From an uncultured Bacteroidota bacterium (lineage in GTDB: Bacteria > Bacteroidota > Bacteroidia > Chitinophagales > Saprospiraceae), in contig CACLQQ010000024.1 in the NCBI GenBank assembly GCA_902609095.1, positions 1 to 37,853 on the forward strand: a stretch of DNA of 37,853 nt. The letters run 5' to 3'. The notes below the pieces were generated by a model that was not told the DNA's origin, made no database searches, and saw only the letters and a list, made by a program, of their open reading frames with translations. Positions 18,466-28,700 of this stretch are shown one piece after another. The position numbers and the translations under genes were made by a program. How positions within the stretch are numbered: the first letter of the stretch is position 1; each line of letters opens with the position of its first letter.

Positions 18466-19514
18466 TTAACCATTCAAAGTTCCTAAAAGCTCAGCAAAAC
18501 CAATATCTTCTTGCTTTATAAATCCTTGTTGTTGCAAGTCTCCTTGATCAACTAACTCTACAACTGCTGCAATCGAGGCAGCCGTCGTCCACGAAATAGC
18601 TGGCCACATCCGACCTTCTATCTCTTGAGGGTAAAAGGCTTTATAATACTCCTCTCTTACTAAAGTACTTTTTTGCCACCCTTCGACAACAGTATATATA
18701 TATACCACATCCTCTTTCACAGGTGGTTTAGCCTTATAGAGTATATCTTCTAAGAGTTTCTTGTCTTTCTTCAGTATCAACTCATACATAAGGAATCTCA
18801 TTAACTTTCCATGACCTGGATATCGAATCGTCGTATAATTCAACGTATCTAACTTGCCTTCATAAGTTTCACACATTGTTCCTAATCCGCCAGAAGTACT
18901 GAACGCTTCAAACTCCTGACCTTCGATATTAATATACTCTATACCGTCCAAAGAAGAAACCATCTTACGATCTCCGTTGTGAATCACCTCTGCATCATTG
19001 AGGTACTCATTGACTACACCTGCAGGAGACCAGGTAAAGGAATAGGCTAATAATCCATTGGGATATCTTGGCAGGGCTCCAACCCTGAGTTCCATATCTC
19101 TGAGTTTTTCAAATCTGGCAGCTAAATCTGCACCGACTATTCCTATATATCCTGGAGCTAATCCACATTGTGGTGCCTTTACTCCTTTAGAAGTCGCAAC
19201 TAAGTCTCTGATAAATTGAGTCGTTTCGACATCTTCGGTCAAATCGAAATAGTGAATTCCCAAATGGTGGGCAACCTGCGCCACCTTCTTATTAAGAAAA
19301 TACGGCAGTGCTGATACCACAGCATCAGATTCTTTCAAATTAGACGATAACCATGAAGCATTGCTTACATCACCTTTCAGCGTTTTGAAGGGCATATCAA
19401 ATTCGCAATGAGCCACAATAATATCAATCCCCGATACCTCAGACTTACGTCATAACAATACGGCCCCACTAAGGTTCTTTCCTTTCCAAGTCCAAAAACA
19501 GATATTTTTTTCAT
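18466..19514 (-). pseudogene. Saccharopine dehydrogenase (reductase) family, 5' end broken
   Basis: Most of the protein is open: HCEFDMPFKTLKGDVSN, FDLTEDVETTQF, the GLAPGYIG motif and the C-terminal WTTAASIAAVVEL. This matches the NADP-type saccharopine dehydrogenase / lysine-ketoglutarate reductase family. The true start at ATG 19514 gives MKKISVFGLGKERTLVG, then a G is missing from a G run near 19464-19467, and in the shifted frame a TGA at 19452-19450 follows (AVLL*RKSEV). The Rossmann loop, normally GLGxxG, reads GLGKERT. Without the N-terminus the dinucleotide fold is incomplete, so the remaining 316 codons are unlikely to be active. It is followed by the intact ALDH7 gene after 45 bases. 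Confidence 0.87.
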
Positions 19515-19577
19515 AAGATACAATTTAGTAATTTATAACTTGTAAAACTTTATTTTTAATTCAAAATGACATATAAA

Positions 19578-19598
19578 TTATAGATTAAAAATCTATAA
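19578..19598. promoter_or_regulatory. 9-bp inverted repeat between divergent genes
   Basis: TTATAGATT / AATCTATAA with a 3-nt AAA spacer, between the saccharopine reductase (minus, starts 19514) and the YdeI-like gene (plus). It lies about 50 bases before ATG 19645. It could be an operator for either direction; the region is very AT-rich, so chance is possible. There is no T tract that would make it a terminator. Confidence 0.3.
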
Positions 19599-19644
19599 GG
19601 ATCAATAATATTTGAATCCGTATTTTTCGAAAAATCAGTTACAC

Positions 19645-20235
19645 ATGAAAAAGCCTAAAAGTGTAGACGAATACATATCAAACGTGGAGAAGTATCAAGA
19701 AGAATTAGTCCATCTGAGAAAAATCGTGCTATCCACAGGATTAAAAGAGCATGTGAAATGGCTCTTTCCATGTTATACCTTCAATAAAAAGAATGTAGTA
19801 GGCATAGCTGCTTTCAAAGATTACTTTAGACTATGGTTCTATCAAGGCGCATTATTATTCGATCATCATAACAAACTGATCAATGCACAAGAAGGCAAAA
19901 CTCAAGCCATGAGGCAACGGAGATTGAAGGATCTCTCTGAAATAGATCGTGACATGATCATTGATTATATCTCAGAATCCATAGAGAATAAAAAGGCAGA
20001 GAAAAGAATCCTCCCAACTAAAAAACCAAGCATAGAATCTGCAGAATTAAGCGAGGTACTAAATAAGGTTCAGCATCTTAGAGACTCCTTTGGCAGTTTG
20101 ACTTTTGGACGGCGAAGGGATTATCCTGCATACATGAATTCTTACAAGCGTTCAGAAACTAAAAAATCAAGAAGAGCTAAATCGATTCCATTAATACTGC
20201 AAGGGATAGGCTTAAATGATAAATACCGAAAATAA
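19645..20235 (+). CDS. YdeI / DUF1801-type protein
   Basis: ATG 19645 (MKKPKSVDEYISNVEKYQ) gives 196 aa and the start typical of the family; a TTG at 19612 in the same frame would add 11 poorly fitting residues. The YdeI/DUF1801 core includes VKWLFPCYTFNKKNVVGIAAFK, the WFYQGALLFD strand and KTQAMRQRRL; the C-terminal region (YPAYMNSYKRSETKKSRR, LILQGIGLNDKYR) is the YdeI part. It is a cytoplasmic protein; E. coli YdeI was linked to bacteriocin protection, and the biochemical function is unknown. Its TAA directly abuts the start of the next membrane-protein gene, so the two are likely co-transcribed. Confidence 0.85.
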   Translation: MKKPKSVDEYISNVEKYQEELVHLRKIVLSTGLKEHVKWLFPCYTFNKKNVVGIAAFKDYFRLWFYQGALLFDHHNKLINAQEGKTQAMRQRRLKDLSEIDRDMIIDYISESIENKKAEKRILPTKKPSIESAELSEVLNKVQHLRDSFGSLTFGRRRDYPAYMNSYKRSETKKSRRAKSIPLILQGIGLNDKYRK

Positions 20236-21426
20236 TTGAATCAGATTCTACTACTTCTTCTGGTAATTCTTGAAGTATTCTCCCAACTCTATTGGGTGCA
20301 TTACAAATCAGAACTTGCCTCAGTTGTCTATATGTTGTGTGGGTTAGCAACAGGCCTCTCATACATACATTATAAGCCTCCAAAAAATGAAACAACAACT
20401 CCAGTTGACCGAATCTGGACGTTTCTAATCTTATCTACTTTGGTTCTAATGCTCTTCTCATACGCAAAGGATTTCTTCGTAGAAGTTCCCCTTGATTATC
20501 ACACTGCAGATATGCTACCTATCATTCAGACCATGTGTGAAAGATTCATTAACGGAATGAATCCTTATACAATTATTCCAGAGATCTGGGGAGGGATGCA
20601 ACCTATTTACCTACCTGGTTTATGGATGCCTTTTATTCCTGCCAGCCTCCTTGAATTTGACCTTCGATGGATGTGTTTGTCCGCTCTTGCAGTCTCCCTA
20701 TTACTTATCTACTCAAAGTACCTCAAAGGCCTAAATACCTTACAGTCACTTACTTTCATTCCAGCATTTTTAATCATCCTAAGTATCATATCAATAGACA
20801 ACTCATTTATTACTATGACTCAGGAACCCATCGTAATCTTATGGTACATAGCCATGTCATGGTCATTCATCAATAATCATCCTCGATTATTCGGAGTCTT
20901 TAGTGCTCTATCTCTACTGAGTCGTTATGCCCTGGCACCATGGCTACTTATGATTGGCGCCATTTTGTTCTGGGATCACAATAGATTTTTTTTCAGAGCT
21001 GTAATCTCAGGCACGATAGCAACTCTAACACTACTATTTGTTTCTAATGCCAATAACTACACCGAAGTTTTCTTAGGCTTATCCGATAACTATTTAACCG
21101 ATATAGCAAACAATAGAGGTAAATATGAAGGTATGATTAATAGTGGGTTAGGGCTAGCCAAATTCTTAGACTACAATGACCTAAACTTACTGCATACTTT
21201 CATGAAGTGGGTAGCGATTATATCCCCGATTTGTTTGGGCTTATATTACAAACTCAGAGAAAAGCACATTACATTAGACCAATTCGGAATAGCGAGTTTG
21301 AAAGTTTATTTAGTACTATTCTATAACCTCATCATCATGCCATACAATTACCTTTTTTTTACATCCTCTTTTCTATCACTTTTTATTTTGGTTAGGGCTT
21401 TTACCAGTGCTCAGTATAAAAAGTGA
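20236..21426 (+). CDS. GT-C-like multi-pass membrane protein
   Basis: A 396-residue polytopic protein with about ten transmembrane segments (first at 2-17, last at about 368-388). It starts at TTG 20236, immediately after the previous stop; the next ATG is 33 codons in and would remove the first helix. The long first loop contains DYHTADMLPI, FINGMNPYT and IYLPGLWMPF. That layout (acidic loop, NPY, then aromatic-Pro segment) recalls polyprenyl-phosphate-dependent GT-C glycosyltransferases (DUF2029/GT87-like). This is a fold-level guess; no substrate can be named. The frame is intact and ends at a hairpin terminator. Confidence 0.75.
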   Translation: MNQILLLLLVILEVFSQLYWVHYKSELASVVYMLCGLATGLSYIHYKPPKNETTTPVDRIWTFLILSTLVLMLFSYAKDFFVEVPLDYHTADMLPIIQTMCERFINGMNPYTIIPEIWGGMQPIYLPGLWMPFIPASLLEFDLRWMCLSALAVSLLLIYSKYLKGLNTLQSLTFIPAFLIILSIISIDNSFITMTQEPIVILWYIAMSWSFINNHPRLFGVFSALSLLSRYALAPWLLMIGAILFWDHNRFFFRAVISGTIATLTLLFVSNANNYTEVFLGLSDNYLTDIANNRGKYEGMINSGLGLAKFLDYNDLNLLHTFMKWVAIISPICLGLYYKLREKHITLDQFGIASLKVYLVLFYNLIIMPYNYLFFTSSFLSLFILVRAFTSAQYKK

Positions 21427-21455
21427 ACAGCCACCCCTGTTACAAGGTGGCTGTT
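21426..21455. terminator. Terminator hairpin between convergent genes
   Basis: A 10-bp stem AACAGCCACC / GGTGGCTGTT with a 10-nt loop, located between the ends of the membrane protein (plus, 21426) and the secreted protein (minus, 21491). The T tracts are weak on both sides (CTTTTTAT after the hairpin on the minus strand), so it may serve both directions. Confidence 0.7.
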
Positions 21456-21490
21456 GCTGCATTTCTCAAAGGTAGAACCGAAATCTAAAT

Positions 21491-22006
21491 TCAATAACCA
21501 GCAATCAGGTCGTCAGGTACAGTGTTGGTCACTTGGACATAGCTGACTGGCCTTGATTTCATATAAAGTGTAAGAACCCAATCAGTATTCGGATTGGGTT
21601 CAACGATATTTATTCTAATCTGATGAGGAGATAATCCATAGTACCCTAGCGTCTCCAATACATGACGTAGTCTCCAGTAAGAACTTCTTTCATTAGACAC
21701 GCTGATTTCAACTAAACTATTAGACGTTCCTATAGCTCTATAACTGATTACTCTCAATATATTGATGGCTTCCTCCTCAAGATAATTACTCTCTGAGCCA
21801 AATCTTAATTCGTACTTATCAGAAGCCATTTCTGATGCCTCAACGTACTTTACTATTTCTCTTATCTTACCCCTGTTGGACTTTTCAACAAAAGGGAGCC
21901 TCTTATCTATTGAGACTTTTTCTAAGCTAATACTTCCTTCACTCCCATCAATGGCATAAGCCGAGCCTAATATCATTACGGCTGCTACAATTAATAAGTG
22001 TTTCAT
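21491..22006 (-). CDS. Secreted hypothetical protein with possible OmpA-like fold
   Basis: A 171-residue protein with a signal peptide (MKHLLIVAAVMILGSAYA). Residues about 60-140 alternate in the way of OmpA-like peptidoglycan-binding domains: a strand KYELRFGSESNYLEEEAINIL, a strand SLVEISVSNERSSYWRLRHVLETLG, and SPHQIRINIVEP. The diagnostic OmpA residues (TDxxGxxxxN) are not present, so binding to peptidoglycan is uncertain and it is best called a secreted protein of unknown function. The start at ATG 22006 is preceded by AT-rich sequence and no SD. Intact; monocistronic. Confidence 0.65.
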   Translation of the reverse strand: MKHLLIVAAVMILGSAYAIDGSEGSISLEKVSIDKRLPFVEKSNRGKIREIVKYVEASEMASDKYELRFGSESNYLEEEAINILRVISYRAIGTSNSLVEISVSNERSSYWRLRHVLETLGYYGLSPHQIRINIVEPNPNTDWVLTLYMKSRPVSYVQVTNTVPDDLIAGY

Positions 22007-22168
22007 GTTTGTGAGTTTTAGTTATTAATAAAGACATACTTACGTATATCTCTTATTTATATAAATGACCGATAAATGGATGCACACTTACATTCGGTAA
22101 TCACCTAATTCATACTGGGGTATACCATTAGAAAAGGGATTGTGTCGTATAATTCGTTCTAAATTTGA

Positions 22169-22660
22169 TCAGAACAAGGGCTGAAACTTAGGTTTCCAAA
22201 CTCGATTGTACGTTATGCCAATCCTCATGAGCATATTTGGTCCAGGTTTATTATTAAAATCCAACATACCACGATATACGCATAAGTCTGCACCTAAATT
22301 CAATGAGATATCTCCATAAAGTGAAATAATTAATTCATAAACCATATTGAACCGTATGGATAGCTCGCACTCCTTATAGTTGGCTGTTGGGAGGTAGTAG
22401 TTGAAGTTATTAGTGAGAGAGTAGATTATATGCCAAGTCCTCTCTAATGGGAACCTTGCTGTACTTATAGCCTGAAAACCATATTGATAATGGCCTGCAG
22501 TAAATCATTCTTTCCTATCAAATCTAACTCAAAGAAGGTTTATTTACCTGGAAGATTACTACTCAAACTGACAATACTGCTTGACATCTTTTTATCATCA
22601 TTAGATTCGGCTTTATGGGTATTATTTGTAGGCTTTAATTTCACGTAATACTCTAAACCT
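22169..22660 (-). pseudogene. Outer-membrane beta-barrel protein, decayed 3' part
   Basis: The minus strand encodes a C-terminal barrel-like segment: HYQYGFQAISTARF, TWHIIYSLTNNFNYYLP, ISLYGDISLNLGADL, LMRIGITYNRVWKP, ending in Phe (QPLF, stop 22171-22169), as is usual for outer-membrane barrels. A frameshift near 22500 and a TAA at 22542-22540 interrupt it; upstream the frame continues as EYYVKLKPTNNTHK to about 22660. No start codon or signal peptide is found, and 22670-22836 shows nothing convincing. It resembles a decayed porin-like or DUF-type barrel; the family is not identified. Confidence 0.5.
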
Positions 22661-22836
22661 ACTCTTTACCTTGAGATACAGCTTCAGAAAAGAAGATTTT
22701 AATTTAATTAAAGCGACCCAATAAAACATCAATAATTTTGGATGCTCTTGATCAAAGACTTGAGCCTAAATAGCACGTCTATAGCACTATCAAATTATTT
22801 ACAAGCCTTATGTAAGTAGATAAAAGTTTTGTGAGG

Positions 22837-23370
22837 CTAACTCTTAAGTTTATAAACAACTACCACTATTATACCAAAGATTACTATCATATGAACGAAG
22901 TGGTCTTTTAACAAAGTGAGATTGGCCGTAACTTGATCCGCAGCAAAGTAACCGAGCGCACCATATCCTAAGGTCCAAGTCAAACATGCCACCGCACAAA
23001 CTAAGCTGAATCTAAAGATTGAGATACTTGACAATCCCATAGCAATAACAGTTGCTGTAGATAATCCATAGGCGAACCTGTGTACAGTTAGAAACAAAGG
23101 TCTTCTACTTACCCAATTACTTGCTCGCTCTATATTTACCCTTGACTTGGGATTACGCTTGAAATAACTTTTTCCACTATACCTAGAAAATAGGAAAATA
23201 GACATATCTCTGGTATAGCCTCCTAAAAAAGCTGCAATCATAACCCCAGGAATTTTGATACGTCCAAGTGTACCTGCAACTATAGCAGATAGATATGCAA
23301 ACTCTCCCTCAAATGTTGTCGCTAAGTAAACAGCTATATATCCCCACTCTGCTAAAAACTCATCCATCAA
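22837..23370 (-). CDS. DedA / VTT-domain membrane protein
   Basis: A 177-residue inner-membrane protein with the VTT (SNARE-associated, DedA) pattern: an N-terminal EGEFAYLSAIVAGTLG re-entrant-like segment, an acidic/basic element FLGGYTRDMSIFLFSRYSGK and the Arg-containing FAYGLSTATVIAMGLSS. It is expected to have about 4 membrane segments. Members are thought to be lipid (undecaprenyl phosphate or PE) flippases. It starts with ATG overlapping the stop of the preceding histidine phosphatase by four bases (ATGA), so it is translationally coupled to it. Small for the family (about 200 aa) but intact. Confidence 0.8.
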   Translation of the reverse strand: MMDEFLAEWGYIAVYLATTFEGEFAYLSAIVAGTLGRIKIPGVMIAAFLGGYTRDMSIFLFSRYSGKSYFKRNPKSRVNIERASNWVSRRPLFLTVHRFAYGLSTATVIAMGLSSISIFRFSLVCAVACLTWTLGYGALGYFAADQVTANLTLLKDHFVHMIVIFGIIVVVVYKLKS

Positions 23371-23984
23371 CTTAAGGTTTTAAGATGACTAATATCATTT
23401 TCCACCACAAACTTGAACCTATCTAATTGGTAGTACCCAAGAAATAATCCAGTATTGTGATGAGAATAGTTTTCCATTTCACTAAGGTGCTGTTGCTTCA
23501 TTACACACATCAAGCATCTCAAAGTTCTACCATGAGAACATATTAGCACTTTAGACTGATCAAGCGTTTTGATATAGTCTACGAACTCAACGCACCGAAC
23601 CATTAACTCCTGAGCTGATTCTGCCTGTTCAAGGCGTGCATCATAGTTGCCAGCTTGCCACTCCTTGATCATACGATCATATGCTTTCTTCATCGCCAGA
23701 TTCCCAGATTTACCTTCATGAACTCCCCATGAAATCTCGTTGATATTAGCATGCTCTTGATGCGGCACGCCCAACTTATCTATGAAGGGTTGAACAGTTT
23801 GCTTTGACCGCTTCAACTTAGAACTTATGACCAAATCAAATCCAGTTTGATGATAGTAATCAAAAAACTGTTGCGCTTGAAAAATTCCAGTTTTATTCAA
23901 CACACTATCTACACCACTACCTTGCACGATATGCCTTTTGTTGTAGTCAGTCTGTCCATGACGTATGAAGTAGAATTCTTGCAA
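23367..23984 (-). CDS. Histidine phosphatase family protein
   Basis: 205 residues with the phosphohistidine motif FIRHGQTDYN (His9) at the start, the family loop HIVQGSGVDSVLNKTG, the acidic HEGKSG segment, and the second His in CSHGRTLRCLM. This is the branch of phosphatases (PhoE/CobC/fructose-bisphosphatase-like) acting on small phosphoesters; the substrate cannot be told. It is the first gene of a two-gene unit with the DedA-like protein; a lipid-phosphate or undecaprenyl-type substrate would fit this context but is an inference. Confidence 0.85.
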   Translation of the reverse strand: MQEFYFIRHGQTDYNKRHIVQGSGVDSVLNKTGIFQAQQFFDYYHQTGFDLVISSKLKRSKQTVQPFIDKLGVPHQEHANINEISWGVHEGKSGNLAMKKAYDRMIKEWQAGNYDARLEQAESAQELMVRCVEFVDYIKTLDQSKVLICSHGRTLRCLMCVMKQQHLSEMENYSHHNTGLFLGYYQLDRFKFVVENDISHLKTLS

Positions 23985-24085
23985 TTTTTAAACGTTGACG
24001 AATTATATTTTAGAATGAGTAAAAAACAAATAATTAATAGTTAAGTTCGAAAAATGGGATCTCAAAACCACTTGAAAAAAATTAT

Positions 24086-24112
24086 GTGATTTCGTGAACT
24101 TTGTTAAATCAC
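24086..24112. promoter_or_regulatory. Inverted repeat upstream of the MarR-RND operon (possible operator)
   Basis: GTGATTT and AAATCAC (7 bp exact; 9-bp arms with one mismatch) flank a 13-base spacer, about 70 bases before the MarR start. MarR proteins usually bind pseudo-palindromes overlapping their own promoter and are autoregulated, so this is a natural candidate. No binding site consensus is known to me for this protein. Confidence 0.4.
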
Positions 24113-24181
24113 GTTAGCTGCATATGCATCTAAAACAAATATCAAGAGTCACAACAGAATCTGGAAGATTCAATATTACCG

Positions 24182-24565
24182 ATGGACGGACGTACACACC
24201 ATATCATAGGTCTCTATGTACGCAGCATATTGAATGAGCAAGATATACCACTGAGTAAAGAACAGATTATCGTTTTATCAAAATTATATGACAGAGATGG
24301 ACAGACTCAAAAAGAATTAGCAAAAGCTATTTATCGCAATAACACCACACTTACCAGAAGACTTAATAAGCTGGAAAACAAAGGTTTGGCGATAAGAATA
24401 AAGTATGAAATCGATCGAAGAACGAATAAAATTCACATTACTCAATTAAGTCAAAGAACAATTGAGAGAGTTATTCCCTTATTAAAATCTATGTCGCAAA
24501 AAATCGAGTCTTGGTTGAATAAAGAAGAACTTGAAAATTTGAAGAAGAGTTCGATGAAAATTTAA
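24182..24565 (+). CDS. MarR family transcriptional regulator, possibly truncated at both ends
   Basis: The winged helix-turn-helix is clear: LSKEQIIVLSKLYDRDGQTQ, ELAKAIYRNNTTLTRRLNKLE, then a wing with IDRRTNKIHITQL. The ATG at 24182 gives 127 aa and skips the first helix of relatives (NLEDSILPM); upstream codons in the same frame run back to a TAA with no usual start codon. At the 3' end, near 24540, one base shift would restore a family-like tail (EEFDENLKS), and that second frame is open into the adaptor gene. So the gene may be mildly damaged, but the DNA-binding domain is whole. It probably represses the efflux genes behind it. Confidence 0.75.
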   Translation: MDGRTHHIIGLYVRSILNEQDIPLSKEQIIVLSKLYDRDGQTQKELAKAIYRNNTTLTRRLNKLENKGLAIRIKYEIDRRTNKIHITQLSQRTIERVIPLLKSMSQKIESWLNKEELENLKKSSMKI

Positions 24566-24609
24566 AGTCAATTACAACCATTAATAAAATAGCTGCAAGC
24601 CAAACTAAA

Positions 24610-25722
24610 ATGATCAGAAAAATAATAATAGCCATTATCTCTGTAGCCATTATAGCAGCAGCGTTTATGGTATTTCTAAGTGTCAGCAAAAAGAAAAATA
24701 TCCCGAGACGTTCCAAACCACAAAAGGTAACTCAGGTATTTACAGAATCTGTTCAAAACGCCTCGATACCAATTAACATACAAACAAGTGGCACGCTTAG
24801 AGCCAAAAAAAGATTAGAGCTGTATGCAGAGGTTAATGGTATTTTTGAATCGAGTGCCCACTCATTCAAACCAGGCGTATATTATGCGGCAGGTGAAACC
24901 TTAGTGGCTGTCGATAGAACTCAACAAGCGTTAAATCTGAAAGCACAAAGAAGCAGCCTCTACAGTCAGTTAGTACAGATGTTACCAGATCTGAGATTTG
25001 ACTATCCTGAGTCTGTAGCCCAATGGGAAAATTACATTAACCAGTTTGATGTAGAAAATAATTTACAAGCCCTACCCAAGGCTATTAATAATCGTGAAAA
25101 GATGTTTGTTGCCAGTCGTAATGTTACTACTAGTTACTATAATATCAAAAATCTTGAGGGGCAATATAGTAAACACATCATTACAGCACCATACGACGGA
25201 ATCCTTATTGAATCAATGATTGAGCCTGGAACAGCAATTAGAACAAGTCAGCAGCTTGGAACTTTCATAAGTCCCTATAGCTATGAGCTCGAAGTTGCTA
25301 TCAATGCAAGTTATGACGATTTCCTCAGAGTCGGAAAATCTGTAGAGTTATTTAATATAGACAGAAGTAAATCTTGGACAGGCAAAGTACGCCGCATCAA
25401 TTCCACTGTGGATCCAAACTCCCAAACAATCCCAGTATTCGTTGATGTCAGCGGAAAGAGTCTTAAAGAAGGAATGTACCTCGAAGCGGACTTAACGGCT
25501 AAAGAAGAACAAAATGTTTATGAAATAGATCGCAAGCTAATAATAGGCACTAATGAAGTATTCACAGTTACTGATACACTCCTCAAATTAAAAATTGTGG
25601 AGCCTGTGTACTATACAGACAAAACTGTGCTCGTAAGAGGCCTAACGGACGGAACATTACTCTTATCTAACAGTATCCCCGGCGCCCACGAAGGAATGAT
25701 TGTTCAAAACATTTCTGAGTAA
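24610..25722 (+). CDS. Efflux RND transporter periplasmic adaptor (HlyD/MFP)
   Basis: 370 residues: an N-terminal membrane anchor (residues 5-24), then the beta-barrel/lipoyl segments TSGTLRAKKRLELYAEVNG and ITAPYDGILIES with PGTAIRTSQQLG, a short helical hairpin, and a C-terminal membrane-proximal domain. It is slightly longer than average in the lipoyl hairpin. It links the inner-membrane pump to the TolC channel. It lies 45 bases downstream of MarR and 13 upstream of the pump gene, in one operon. Intact. Confidence 0.92.
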   Translation: MIRKIIIAIISVAIIAAAFMVFLSVSKKKNIPRRSKPQKVTQVFTESVQNASIPINIQTSGTLRAKKRLELYAEVNGIFESSAHSFKPGVYYAAGETLVAVDRTQQALNLKAQRSSLYSQLVQMLPDLRFDYPESVAQWENYINQFDVENNLQALPKAINNREKMFVASRNVTTSYYNIKNLEGQYSKHIITAPYDGILIESMIEPGTAIRTSQQLGTFISPYSYELEVAINASYDDFLRVGKSVELFNIDRSKSWTGKVRRINSTVDPNSQTIPVFVDVSGKSLKEGMYLEADLTAKEEQNVYEIDRKLIIGTNEVFTVTDTLLKLKIVEPVYYTDKTVLVRGLTDGTLLLSNSIPGAHEGMIVQNISE

Positions 25723-25734
25723 CAACACTCAAGC

Positions 25735-28700
25735 ATGAAAAAAATCATAGAGTATTTTATAAAATATCCGGTAGCAGTCAATGTACTGATGAGCGCCATT
25801 ATTTTGGGAGGTTGGCAAGGACTCAGTAGGATGAACTCGTCTTTCTTTCCACTGATTCCACCTGATACAGTAACAATTACAGCGGTTTATCCCGGAGCCT
25901 CACCTCAAGAAATAGAAGAAGGTGTAGTGCTAAAAATAGAAGATAACCTGAGGGGTTTGATTGGAATAGAGCGTTTCACATCAGTTTCATCAGAGAATAC
26001 CGCAACTGTATCTGTTGAGATTGAGGAAGATCAGGATATAAATGTTGTTTTAGCTGAGATAAAAAATGCCGTAGATCGCGTTCCTTCTTTTCCAGTGGAT
26101 ATGGAGCCTCTGGTAGTCGCTAAGCAAGAAAGACTTAACCTGACCGTATCTATGGGTCTCAGTGGAGAAAACATAGATTTAAAAACACTCAAACAAATAT
26201 CGAGACGGATTGAGGATAATCTTAGAAACTTAGGAGCTTCACAAATTAGTGTCACTGGTTTTCCAGATGAAGAGATTGAAATAGCCCTAAGAGAAAAGGA
26301 CTTAAGAGCCTATGACCTGACCTTTAACGAAGTAGCATTCGCTGTAAGTCGAGCAAATATATTAACGACAGGAGGATCGATTAAAACTAACACAGAAGAA
26401 TACTTGATCAGGGCCAATAACCGAAGTTATTATGGTGATGAATTGGATTACATTGTTATCAAGTCAGATCAAAATGGTAGAACCATAAGATTGAAAGATA
26501 TCGCTGATGTATCAGATAGGTGGTCAGAAAATCCAGATCGAATCTATGTAAATGAAAAAGAAGCTATAGAGATTGGCGTTTTCACTACAAACTCTGAGGA
26601 TTTCCTCAGCATGGTAGATAAGGTTAAGGAATACATTTTAAGTTTTAATGAGGAAAATAACAGTGTTAAAATTGATATTCTTTCCGATCTATCGGTCTCA
26701 TTGGTTGATCGGACCAGAATATTATTAGAAAATGGAGGGTATGGAATCCTTTTAGTCTTAATATTGCTATCCATTTTCTTAAAGCCAAGTTTAGCATTTT
26801 GGGTTGCTGTAGGAATTCCAATATCATTCTTCGGGATGTTCATTATTGTGCCCGACATGATCACTATCAATGTGATGTCTCTCTTTGGAATGTTGATAGT
26901 AATAGGAATACTTGTAGATGACGCCATAGTCATTGGGGAAAACATCTATTCTCACTATGAGCGTGGCAAAACACCAGTAAAAGCAGCTATAGATGGGACA
27001 ATGGAGGTGCTACCCGCTATTGTCTCAGCCATACTGACAACGGTAGTTGCCTTTAGTACCTTTTTGTTTGTTAAAGGTGGTATTGGTGACTTCTATTACG
27101 AAGTAGCCATTGTGGTAATCGTGACATTACTTTTCTCATTGATTGAGGCCTTGATCATCTTGCCTGCTCACGTATCCGAATCGAGAGCCATGAAAGCAGG
27201 TAAGAAGCCTTTTATCCTAAACCGACATGCCGACAAGTTTATGACATGGCTGAGAGAGACTTTTTATATTCCTATGTTGCGATTTGGACTAAACAATCCA
27301 ATATTTGGCATTTCCATACCCATAGGACTCATCATAATCACAATAGGCTGCATTGAGGGAGGAATAATTAGGACTACCTTCTTTCCTAATATCACAAGTG
27401 ATCGGATTACTATAAATATGACCATGCCTAAAGGAACTAATGAGGCCATAACTGACAGTCTCATTACTCAGATCGAAAATGGAGCATGGAGGGCGAACGA
27501 AGATCTTACCACAGAACAAACTGGCAATAAGCAAATCATAGAATCATCTGTCAAAAGAATTGGCCCTGGTAGCTCCAGAGCCACGTTAACGCTAAACCTC
27601 CTAACTGGTGAAGGGAGAGACTTCTCTTCAGCCTACATAGCTCAACAAGTAGAAGAGAAAGTTGGAAAAATCTACGGTGTAGAAAGCCTTACCTATGGTT
27701 CTGGTGGCAACTTTGGTGGAATGCCCGTATCTGTAGCATTAACAGGCAGGGACATTGCGGAACTTAAGGGCGCTAAAGAAGAGTTGAAGCGTGGGTTGGT
27801 AAACTTAGGCACGCTCAAGGATATTAATGATAATGACCCCCAAGGTATCAAAGAGATTAAAATAGAGCTTAAAGAAAATGCATACCTCCTTGGATTAACC
27901 CTTAATGATGTGATGTCTCAAGTCAGAAGTGCATTTTTTGGGCAGTCAGTGCAAAGGTTTCAAAGAGGACGAGACGAGATAAGAGTTTGGGTGCGTTATA
28001 ATCGTGAAGAACGTGAATCGGTCAAAAATCTGGATGATATGTGGATCGTTACAAATAATAGAGCAAGAGTTCCGCTATCAGAAATAGCTAACTATCAGAT
28101 CGAAAGAGGCGAGGTAGACATCAACCATCTCGACGGAATACGCCAAATCACGGTGAGCGCTGACTTAAGAGAACAGGATCAAAGCGCCACGGATATATTG
28201 ACAAATATTAGGTCCGAAATCATGCCAAGAATTCTGGCAAAATATCCCAGCGTAGAACCACTGTACGAAGGACAAAATAGAGAAGCTAATAAAGCGCTCG
28301 ATAGTATGTTTTCTGTACTCCCTGCTGTTTTCATTGTTATGTATATGATTATAGCTTTTGTATTTAGGTCATATTCTCAGCCAATGCTCTTATTTGCTTT
28401 AATTCCTTTTAGCTTAGTTGGGGTAGCCTGGGGACATTGGATCCACAATTCTCCGATAAGTGTCTTGTCAACTTTAGGCATAATTGCCTTGATCGGAATA
28501 CTTGTTAACGATGGTTTAGTACTGGTTGGCAAGTTTAATACCCATCTTAAGGACGGTCTAAACTTTCACAAGGCCCTTGTTGAAGCTGGCAGATCTAGAT
28601 TTAGGGCAATATTCCTAACATCAATTACTACGGCTGCTGGACTTGCACCAATTATATTTGAACCGAGTCGAACCGCCCAGTTCTTAGTACCGATGGCTAT

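Noticed and set aside
27264..27534. Minus-strand open frames inside the RND pump gene
   Set aside because: They are antisense shadows of a highly conserved plus-strand gene and have no protein-family character.
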